A DNA stretch of 13,545 nt. Source: Bacteroidia bacterium (GTDB taxonomy: Bacteria > Bacteroidota > Bacteroidia > Bacteroidales > Rikenellaceae). The stretch is from contig BNXD01000039.1 of the NCBI GenBank assembly GCA_025999315.1, positions 1 through 13,545 on the forward strand, given 5' to 3'. Below are positions 6,802 through 12,560 of this stretch, piece after piece. The position numbers and the translations under genes were made by a program. The notes below the pieces were generated by a model. It made no database searches, was not told the DNA's origin, and saw only the letters and a list, made by a program, of their open reading frames with translations. Numbering within the stretch: the first letter of the stretch is position 1; each line of letters starts with the position of its first letter.

Positions 6802-7120
6802 TTAGGGTGTGGCCCGCAGACGGCGGGGGCTCTCTTTTGAACGTCAAACCCGATGCCGTAAGGCGAGGGCACACAAAACAATAAAGGGTGGCAGCCAAAG
6901 TTGGCAGGCAAAAAGAGACCTGCCTTCCTCCTTGCACCTCGGCAGAGAGTTCGAGCAAGTTCGACTCTGCCCTCGGTTTGGCATTGCGGCTCGCGGACGG
7001 CGGGGGGATGTGGGACGAAGCCGCAGGCGAGGAGTGCAGCCCTCCGCGTGGGGCGGCTGCGGGCTGCGCGGCTCGCAGAGCCGCAATGAAAATACCTCCA
7101 TTAGTGTTAACACACCCTAA
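6802..7120 (+). mobile_element. 319-bp MITE-like element bounded by TTAGGGTGTG inverted repeats
   Basis: This fills most of the 473-bp gap 6729-7201. TTAGGGTGTG at 6802-6811 is exactly inverted at 7111-7120. Inside are the GGCCCGCAG-CGGCGG module (6812-6830), a 38-nt repeat (6938-6975), a block shared in inverted orientation with 4565-4598 (7032-7065) and a block shared with 8983-9025 (7054-7095), which includes a perfect 7-bp hairpin at 7068-7084. Several reading frames cross it but none resembles a protein. The rest of the gap (7121-7201) shows no TAnnTTTG box, so the downstream sulfatase may depend on read-through or on a promoter I cannot see. Confidence 0.6.
6938..6975 (+). repeat. 38-nt intergenic hairpin repeat (family R1)
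   Basis: Differs from 9237-9274 at a single base (AAGTTCGA here, AAGCTCGA there) and is also related to 2730-2765. The outer GGCAGAG/CTCTGCC arms can pair over 7 bp, with an inner TCGA/TCGA pairing after a small bulge. Confidence 0.8.
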
Positions 7121-7201
7121 TTGAACCGACATCCCCTCCGAGCGTCAGCCACCAACGCCCGGACAGCCCCGAACATGAAAAATACAGAAAAAACATAACC
7201 C

Positions 7202-8788
7202 ATGCAAAACGACAGGATCTATATTGCGCTGACCGCTCTGGCGGCGTGTGGCATACACCCCCTGACCGCGACGGCCAAAACGGCCGGGGCCGGGGGGCAG
7301 AAACCGAACGTGATCATTATCTATGCCGACGATGTGGGGTTCGGCGATCTGTCGTGCAACGGATCGAAGACCATCTCCACACCCAATGTCGATCGGCTGG
7401 CCAAGGCGGGGATCCGGTTCACCAACGCTCATACGACCTCTTCGACCTCGACCCCGGCGCGTTTCGGGCTGCTGACGGGGCGCTATCCGTGGCGGGTCAA
7501 GGGCACCGACATCGCTACGGGCGATGCGGGGATGATCATTGCGCCGGGCACCTGCACCATAGCTTCGCTGATGCAGCAGGCCGGTTACAAGACCGCTGCC
7601 GTGGGCAAGTGGCACCTGGGGCTGGGCGAGACGGCCCGGCAGGACTGGAACGGGGAGATCACCCCCGGATTGAAGGAGACAGGCTTCGATCACTCGTTCA
7701 TCATGGCCGCCACGGGCGACCGTGTGCCTTGCGTATATATCGAGAACCAGCGTGTCTACAACTACGACCCGTCGGCGCCCATATACGTGAGTTACAAGCA
7801 GAACTTTCCCGGTGAACCCACCGGCAAAAGCAATCCCGAGCTGCTGACCAAGTTGCGCCCCAGCCACGGACACGACCAGAGCATCGTGAACGGCATCTCG
7901 CGCATCGGTTACATGAAGGGCGGCGGCAAGGCGCTGTGGCGGGATGAGGACATCGCCGACGTGATCACCGGCAAGGCTGTGGAATTCATTGAGGCCAACG
8001 CCACGAGGCCGTTCTTCCTCTACCTGGGCACCAACGACATACACGTGCCGAGGGTGCCGCACGAGCGTTTCGTGGGCAAAAGCGGCATGGGCGCAAGGGG
8101 CGACGCCATCCTCTCGTTCGACTTTACGGTGGGGCGGTTGATGGAGACGCTCGGCAAACTGGGCATAATGGACAACACCATAATCGTCCTGAGCAGCGAC
8201 AACGGACCGGTGCTCGACGACGGTTATCGGGACCGGGCGGTGGAACTGCTGGGGGCTCACCGGCCGTGGTGGATCTATCGCGGGGGCAAGTACAGTGCTT
8301 TCGAGGCCGGCACCCGTACACCGCTGATAATCAAGTGGAACAAGGCTCGGGGCGTGAAAGCCGGGCAGGTGTCGGATGCGCTGGTGAGCCATATCGACAT
8401 GATGGCCACCCTGGCGCAGGTGGAGGGCGTAACGTTGCCCGCGGGCGCTGCGCCCGACAGTCGCAACGCCCTGGCTGCGCTCGAAGGCAAGGATAAACTG
8501 GGGCGCGAATGGGTCGTCGAGCAGAACGTGTCCACTACCCTGTCGCTGCTGGCGGCCGACGGCTACAAATACATCGAGCCAAGCAAAGGCCCGGCGTTGA
8601 ACAAAAATTCCAACATCGAGATGGGCAACAACCCCAACCCTCAACTCTACAACACCAAAGCCGACCCGGGCGAGACGAACAATCTGGCGGCGACGATGCC
8701 CGCAAAGGTCGATCAGCTCGCCTCGCTGCTGGGAAAGATTGTCGGCGATGGCGGTTTCCGCCAGTCTAACGGCCAATTCGAGAAGTAA
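7202..8788 (+). CDS. Serine-type sulfatase (S1 family), exported
   Basis: An intact 528-residue type I sulfatase. Asp43-Asp44 (YADDVGFGD) and Asp332-Asn333 (SSDNG) bind calcium. Ser83 in STPARFGLLTGR is the residue to be converted to formylglycine, so an anaerobic radical-SAM maturase is needed. Lys135-Trp136-His137 (VGKWHLG), His280 (TNDIH) and Lys362 (RGGKYS) complete the usual active site. The C-terminal subdomain ends in YNTKADPGETNNLA. The N-terminus is short and hydrophobic; LAAC at residues 13-16 fits a lipobox, so it may be a lipoprotein, though ordinary signal-peptidase-I cleavage after the TATA segment is also possible. Residues 422-441 are encoded by the 63-bp repeat shared with the first sulfatase; here it fits the family's usual DSxNxLxALLGxDKxGRxxxVEQ region and looks native. 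It follows the glycosidase gene on the same strand with a repeat-filled gap. The sulfatase subfamily and substrate are not assigned. Confidence 0.93.
   Translation: MQNDRIYIALTALAACGIHPLTATAKTAGAGGQKPNVIIIYADDVGFGDLSCNGSKTISTPNVDRLAKAGIRFTNAHTTSSTSTPARFGLLTGRYPWRVKGTDIATGDAGMIIAPGTCTIASLMQQAGYKTAAVGKWHLGLGETARQDWNGEITPGLKETGFDHSFIMAATGDRVPCVYIENQRVYNYDPSAPIYVSYKQNFPGEPTGKSNPELLTKLRPSHGHDQSIVNGISRIGYMKGGGKALWRDEDIADVITGKAVEFIEANATRPFFLYLGTNDIHVPRVPHERFVGKSGMGARGDAILSFDFTVGRLMETLGKLGIMDNTIIVLSSDNGPVLDDGYRDRAVELLGAHRPWWIYRGGKYSAFEAGTRTPLIIKWNKARGVKAGQVSDALVSHIDMMATLAQVEGVTLPAGAAPDSRNALAALEGKDKLGREWVVEQNVSTTLSLLAADGYKYIEPSKGPALNKNSNIEMGNNPNPQLYNTKADPGETNNLAATMPAKVDQLASLLGKIVGDGGFRQSNGQFEK
8466..8528 (+). 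repeat. 63-bp perfect direct repeat, copy 2 (in sulfatase 2)
   Basis: Identical to 4243-4305, 4,223 bp away on the same strand and in the same codon phase. Here the encoded peptide follows PAGAAPDSRN and precedes the KYIEPSKG strand, the expected place for this motif in sulfatases, so this is probably the source copy. Confidence 0.97.
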
Positions 8789-8793
8789 CTCTG

Positions 8794-8843
8794 CGCGCAA
8801 CGCTCCGTGGCATGACGGTCGTCATGCCACGGAGCGTTGCGCG
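8794..8843 (+). terminator. Perfect 24-bp stem-loop directly after sulfatase 2, probable terminator
   Basis: The stem starts 5 bp after the TAA at 8786-8788. 8794-8817 (from CGCGCAACGCTCC) pairs perfectly with 8820-8843, with GT at the tip; in practice the innermost pairs would open to make a loop. Only TTT follows, so it is a strong hairpin with a weak U-tract. Its position argues for transcript termination or 3'-end protection of the cluster mRNA. Confidence 0.6.
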
Positions 8844-8982
8844 TTTGCGGATATTCCGATTTGTAGATACCGAGGCGACAACAGCGGCCTCATGTTAAGA
8901 GTCTGTGGATTTTCAGCCGAGGGCTATTTGGCTCGCAAAGATGCGCTCGTCTTCTTCGTCCGTATCCCGGACAACCTGCCGT

Positions 8983-9025
8983 CGGCTGCAGGCTGCGCGG
9001 TACGCGGAGCCCGCAACGAGAATAC
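8983..9025 (+). repeat. Copy of the 42-43 nt intergenic repeat (family R3)
   Basis: CGGCTGCAGGCTGCGCGG followed by a variable CG-rich stretch, CCGCAA and GAGAATAC aligns with 7054-7095, which has CGGCTGCGGGCTGCGCGG, CCGCAA and GAAAATAC. The perfect hairpin in the 7.0-kb copy is degraded here. A further fragment resembling its first half lies near 9305-9336. Between 8844 and 8982 I see no gene, promoter or RNA. Confidence 0.6.
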
Positions 9026-9046
9026 TTCTCATATTAGATCCACCTT

Positions 9047-9069
9047 GCAGTTTTGCCTGTCAAAACTGC
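9047..9069. repeat. 9-bp perfect hairpin adjoining a longer one
   Basis: GCAGTTTTG pairs with CAAAACTGC around the loop CCTGT. It abuts the 23-bp stem at 9070-9120 with no gap, making a two-hairpin unit in the gap between convergent genes. Confidence 0.75.
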
Positions 9070-9120
9070 CGACTCCCTCGCCCCCCAGCGGCTAAAAGCC
9101 GCTGGGGGGCGAGGGAGTCG
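9070..9120. repeat. Perfect 23-bp G/C-rich stem-loop between convergent genes
   Basis: 9070-9092 (CGACTCCCTCG, then a run of six C, then AGCGGC) pairs perfectly with 9098-9120 around the loop TAAAA. On either strand no T-run follows, so it is not a textbook terminator, but it lies between the 3' ends of sulfatase 2 and nrdJ and could block read-through from both. The CGACTCCCTCG arm recalls the CGACTTCGCTC arms near 2670. Confidence 0.8.
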
Positions 9121-9236
9121 AAAAACAGGTGTCGATCGCGGGCCGTAGTCTGCAAGCAGCCTCAAGCTCCTGCGAAGCTAACCGTTCAAAAAGACGCCCG
9201 CGAAATTGGCGAGCAGAGAGACGCTCACTCTCCTCG

Positions 9237-9274
9237 CTCGGCAGAGAGTTCGAGCAAGCTCGACTCTGCCCTCG
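9237..9274 (+). repeat. 38-nt intergenic hairpin repeat (family R1), third copy
   Basis: Identical to 6938-6975 except for one base. It lies 72 bp beyond the nrdJ stop on the opposite side from the gene. Between 9121 and 9346 I see only this unit and the R3-like fragment near 9305-9336. Confidence 0.8.
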
Positions 9275-9346
9275 TCCCTTCGTCGGGAAGCGTGGGGCGG
9301 CCGACGGCTGTCGGTGCAGGCTGCGAGCTGCGCGGTCATCACGCTA

Positions 9347-11920
9347 TCAACCGCACTTGCTGTGTCCGCAGGCCTGGCAGGTGGGGCAACCGTTCTGGTA
9401 GATCAGGGCCGCCTCGCCGCACTCGGGGCACGTCTGTTTCACCTCGGTGCCGTCCTCGATGTATTGTTTCAGGGCGCGAGCGACGCCGTTTTTCCATGTG
9501 TTGATGCTCTCGCTGTTCAGATGCAGCGATTCGATGAGCGTTACAACATCCACGATGGGCATACCCACGCGCAACACCCCCGAGATGAGCTTGGCATAGT
9601 TCCAGAACTCCTCATCGAACAGACGCGAGATGCCTCCGACGGTGTTTTTGTAGCCATACTTGTCGGTGTACTGGAAGTCGTAACGCCGGTTGCCGTCCTC
9701 TTCCGCCACTTTGATGATCAGCCCCTTGACCACCTTGCGGGGGATGAACATGGCGTCCTCCTCGATCTTGCCGGTGAATATCTCATAGGGGCGGTCGTTG
9801 TAGATGCCCACGAAAGCGATCCAGTCCTGGTCGCCATTTTTGAAACGTACGATGTCGGCATCGAGCTCCGTCGGACGGTGCATGGGCGGTTTGTAGCCGC
9901 CGGCCTCCGCTCCCGGTTTGCCGTCGCTCCTGTCCTTTTCGACGAGCACCCCGGCGCGCGAACCGTCGCGGTAGACCGTTACCCCCTTGCAGCCGCACTC
10001 CCACGCCGTGCGGTAGACCTGCGCCACCAGCTCCTCGGTGGCGTCGTTCGGCAGGTTGACCGTTACCGAGATAGAGTGGTCGACCCACTTCTGGATCGCC
10101 CCCTGCATCTGGACCTTCGCAACCCAGTCGATGTCGTCTGCCGTAGCTTTGTAATAGGGCGATTTCTCGATCAGACGGTCGAGCTCGGCGTCAGAAATAC
10201 GTTTGAGGTTCGCGGCCGAATGACCGTTGGCCTCGAGCCAGGTAACGAAGTGGTGATGATAGACGTTGTACTCCTCCCACGAGTCGCCCACCTCGTCGAC
10301 GAATGTGATGCGCACGTCCATGTCGCTGGGATTCACCTTGCGGCGGCGTTTGTAGACGGGGCGGAAGACCGGCTCGATGCCCGAGGTGGTCTGCGACATG
10401 AGGCTGGTGGTGCCCGTGGGGGCGATGGTGAGCATGGCTATGTTGCGACGTCCCACACGGGTCATCTCCAGGTAGAGCTCGGGATCGGCCTCTCTGATGC
10501 GGTCGATCATGGGGTTGGCGGCCTCTTTCTCGGCGTCGTAGATGGGGAACGACCCTCGTTCGGAGGCCATCCGCACCGAAGCGCGGTAGGCCTCCAGGGC
10601 CAGCGTCTTCTGCACCTCCACTGCAAAGTCGATGGCCTGGTCGGTGCCGTAACGCAGCCCCAGCGCGGCCAGCATGTCGCCTTCGGCGGTGATACCCAGC
10701 CCCGTACGACGCCCCTGGAGCGCCTTCTCGCGGATCTTCTCCCACAGACGATGCTCCACTGTGCGTATCTCCTGCTCCTCGGGGTCGTTGTCTATTTTTT
10801 TGATTATTGCCTCGATCTTCTCCAACTCCAGGTCGATGATGTCGTCCATCATGCGCATAGCCTTGGCAATGTGCTCTTTGAAGCGGGCGAAGTTGAACGA
10901 TGCTCCCTCGGTGAAGGGCCGATCGACATAGCTGTAGAGGTTGATGGCCAGAAGGCGGCAACTGTCATAGGGACAGAGCGGTATCTCGCCGCATGGGTTG
11001 GTCGACACGGTGCGGAAGCCCTCGCCGGCATAGCAGTCGGGCACCGATTCGCGCAGGATGGTGTCCCAGAAGAGCACCCCCGGCTCGGCAGATCGCCAGG
11101 CATTGTGGATGATCTTGTTCCACAGCGCGCGGGCGTCGATCGTCTTCTCGTAGGCCGGTTTTTTGGACGAGATGGGGAATTGCTGGCGGTAGGGTTTTCC
11201 CTCGATGACCGCGTTCATGAACTCGTCGTCGATCTTGATCGATACGTTCGCCCCGGTAACCTTGCCTGTCTCGACCTTGGCGTCGATGAAGTTCTCGGCG
11301 TCGGGGTGACGGATCGACAGCGACAGCATCAGCGCACCACGTCGGCCATCCTGCGCCACCTCGCGCGTGGAGTTGGAGTAGCGCTCCATGAACGGCACGA
11401 TGCCCGTCGAGGTGAGGGCGCTGTTGAGCACCGGGCTGCCCGTGGGGCGGATGTGCGAAAGGTCGTGGCCCACCCCGCCGCGCCGCTTCATGAGCTGCAC
11501 CTGCTCCTCGTCGATGCGAATGATGCCGCCGTAGGAGTCGGCCGGGTTGCTGTGCCCGATCACAAAACAGTTGGACAGCGAGGCCACCTGCATGTTGTTG
11601 CCGATGCCGGTCATCGGCCCCCCCTGCGGAATGGCGTATTTGAAATCCTTGAGCAGCTGATGAACCTCCTTGGCGCTCATCGGGTTGGGATAGGTGGCCT
11701 CTATGCGGGCTATCTCATTGGCGATGCGCCAGTGCATCTGCTCGGGCGAATTTTCGTAGATGTGGCCGAACGAATCTTTCAGCGCATATTTGCTCACCCA
11801 CACCGTAGCGGCCAGCTCGTCGCCCTTGAAATAGTCTTTGGCTCCCTGCACGGCCTCGGCATACTGATACTCTCTGGAGGCCGACGCTCCGGCCTCCTTT
11901 TTCCCTTTTGATTCCGACAT
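9347..11920 (-). CDS. nrdJ: Adenosylcobalamin-dependent (class II) ribonucleoside-diphosphate reductase
   Basis: An 857-residue class II ribonucleotide reductase that makes deoxyribonucleotides using a B12-derived thiyl radical and needs no oxygen and no second subunit. The catalytic triad Asn308-Cys310-Glu312 lies in STNPCGEIPL on the finger loop. The redox pair is Cys118 (LSNCFVIG) and Cys321 (DSCRLLAINL). The PTGTTSLMSQTTSGIEPVF phosphate-binding segment is present. The C-terminal third is the TSCPD-type domain, ending in a Cys-rich tail with Cys831, 834, 845, 848, 851 and 856 that probably passes electrons from thioredoxin. I see no N-terminal ATP-cone. The start at 11920 is preceded by GAGGAAAAG, a possible weak ribosome site. 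The gene stands alone: 248 bp separate it from folB upstream, and it converges on sulfatase 2. Its length of intact coding shows that base calling is good in this part of the window. Confidence 0.97.
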   Translation of the reverse strand: MSESKGKKEAGASASREYQYAEAVQGAKDYFKGDELAATVWVSKYALKDSFGHIYENSPEQMHWRIANEIARIEATYPNPMSAKEVHQLLKDFKYAIPQGGPMTGIGNNMQVASLSNCFVIGHSNPADSYGGIIRIDEEQVQLMKRRGGVGHDLSHIRPTGSPVLNSALTSTGIVPFMERYSNSTREVAQDGRRGALMLSLSIRHPDAENFIDAKVETGKVTGANVSIKIDDEFMNAVIEGKPYRQQFPISSKKPAYEKTIDARALWNKIIHNAWRSAEPGVLFWDTILRESVPDCYAGEGFRTVSTNPCGEIPLCPYDSCRLLAINLYSYVDRPFTEGASFNFARFKEHIAKAMRMMDDIIDLELEKIEAIIKKIDNDPEEQEIRTVEHRLWEKIREKALQGRRTGLGITAEGDMLAALGLRYGTDQAIDFAVEVQKTLALEAYRASVRMASERGSFPIYDAEKEAANPMIDRIREADPELYLEMTRVGRRNIAMLTIAPTGTTSLMSQTTSGIEPVFRPVYKRRRKVNPSDMDVRITFVDEVGDSWEEYNVYHHHFVTWLEANGHSAANLKRISDAELDRLIEKSPYYKATADDIDWVAKVQMQGAIQKWVDHSISVTVNLPNDATEELVAQVYRTAWECGCKGVTVYRDGSRAGVLVEKDRSDGKPGAEAGGYKPPMHRPTELDADIVRFKNGDQDWIAFVGIYNDRPYEIFTGKIEEDAMFIPRKVVKGLIIKVAEEDGNRRYDFQYTDKYGYKNTVGGISRLFDEEFWNYAKLISGVLRVGMPIVDVVTLIESLHLNSESINTWKNGVARALKQYIEDGTEVKQTCPECGEAALIYQNGCPTCQACGHSKCG

Positions 11921-11966
11921 GACGATGATCTTTTCCTCGAGGGGGATTATCCACTCGAATTTACTG

Positions 11967-11974
11967 CAAGTTTA
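11967..11974 (-). promoter_or_regulatory. Weak -7-like box (TAAACTTG) upstream of nrdJ
   Basis: On the minus strand TAAACTTG differs from TAnnTTTG by one base and lies about 46 bp before the ATG. No TTTG at the right spacing was found for -33. A TTTTG lies at about 11995-11999 but is too close. Low confidence. No B12-riboswitch-like structure was recognised in the 248-bp gap. Confidence 0.25.
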
Positions 11975-12090
11975 CTGCTCTATCGTCAAAATAGCCAGCA
12001 TCGGGCGGGATAGTTATCACTATTTTATCAACAGAAAGAGATGTTGGGAGCGGAATCTGCACAAGAAGGGGTGCGCAGCAGAGTGTTGCG

Positions 12091-12109
12091 GCGACAGTCT
12101 TCCTGTCGC
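12091..12109. repeat. Perfect 7-bp hairpin downstream of folB
   Basis: GCGACAG pairs with CTGTCGC around TCTTC. It lies 60 bp after the folB stop and could help end the kinase-folB transcript, but no T-run follows on the minus strand. The rest of 11921-12168 shows no gene or RNA that I recognise. Confidence 0.4.
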
Positions 12110-12168
12110 AGGGCAGGGCGCATGGCTGCGCAGTGCAAGGGGATGCGCGGGTGTGCAGCGCGGCGGGA

Positions 12169-12519
12169 CTATCTGGAGAGGACGACCGACGCGCGCCCTA
12201 CTTTGCCGCCCAGCGAAGGGGCGATCTTGGAGACCCGGACCGTCGCCTTCTGCAACTGTGGAAAACGGCCGTACAACGCCTCGACGATGCGGTGGGCAAC
12301 ATGCTCGATGATCTTCGAGGGAGTCTCCATCTGCTCTTTGACGATATGATAGACAGCCTGATAGTCGATGATCCCCTCGTCCAGACGGTCGCTTCGGACG
12401 CCCTCGCCCTCGGGCGCCTCCAGCCACACGTCGACGCTGAAACGCATGCCCACCTTACGCTCCAGAGAGAAGCATCCGTGATGGGCGTAAAACTCCATAT
12501 TTTCAAGGTGTACGGTCAT
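12169..12519 (-). CDS. folB: Dihydroneopterin aldolase
   Basis: A 116-residue tunnelling-fold enzyme, normal length for FolB, which converts 7,8-dihydroneopterin to 6-hydroxymethyl-dihydropterin and glycolaldehyde in folate synthesis. The visible signature runs from MEFYAHHGCFSLER (the substrate-contacting N-terminal strand, equivalent to the FxxHGxxxxE region), through DYQAVYHIVKE and IEHVAHRIVEAL, where Glu is the pterin anchor, to the catalytic-lysine segment VSKIAPSLGGKVGRASVVL. The ATG at 12519 gives the standard MTVHLENMEFYAHHG start. It begins 41 bp after the stop of the sugar-kinase gene on the same strand, so the two are probably co-transcribed. No other folate gene is visible. Nothing in the sequence looks damaged. 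Confidence 0.93.
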   Translation of the reverse strand: MTVHLENMEFYAHHGCFSLERKVGMRFSVDVWLEAPEGEGVRSDRLDEGIIDYQAVYHIVKEQMETPSKIIEHVAHRIVEALYGRFPQLQKATVRVSKIAPSLGGKVGRASVVLSR

Positions 12520-12560
12520 GTTGAAGAGAGATTAAGGGTGCATTCGGGGGGCGGCTCTCT

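Noticed and set aside
6809..7132. Overlapping open frames of 60-130 codons on both strands in the 6.8-7.1 kb gap
   Set aside because: They lie wholly within repeat modules, look compositionally random and have no similarity to a protein family that I can see.
8739..9095. A 118-codon frame running from the end of sulfatase 2 into the gap
   Set aside because: It overlaps the sulfatase coding end and the long palindrome, and its sequence shows no domain.
2505..9274. The dispersed repeats as a CRISPR array
   Set aside because: Spacing is kilobases or irregular, copies diverge, and there are no regular unique spacers or cas genes.
9206..11911. A 901-codon open frame on the plus strand opposite nrdJ, and similar long frames opposite miaB (283-1728), sulfatase 1 (3144-4451), the glycosidase (4956-6752) and sulfatase 2 (7145-8800)
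   Set aside because: They have no recognisable domains and are rich in His, Arg, Ala and Val, as expected of the antisense of GC-rich genes with strong codon bias; the opposite strand encodes clear conserved proteins.
11921..12168. Possible B12 riboswitch, tRNA or small RNA upstream of nrdJ
   Set aside because: No cobalamin-riboswitch core sequence, tRNA T-loop or acceptor pairing was recognised; only a short 7-bp hairpin near the folB stop is visible.
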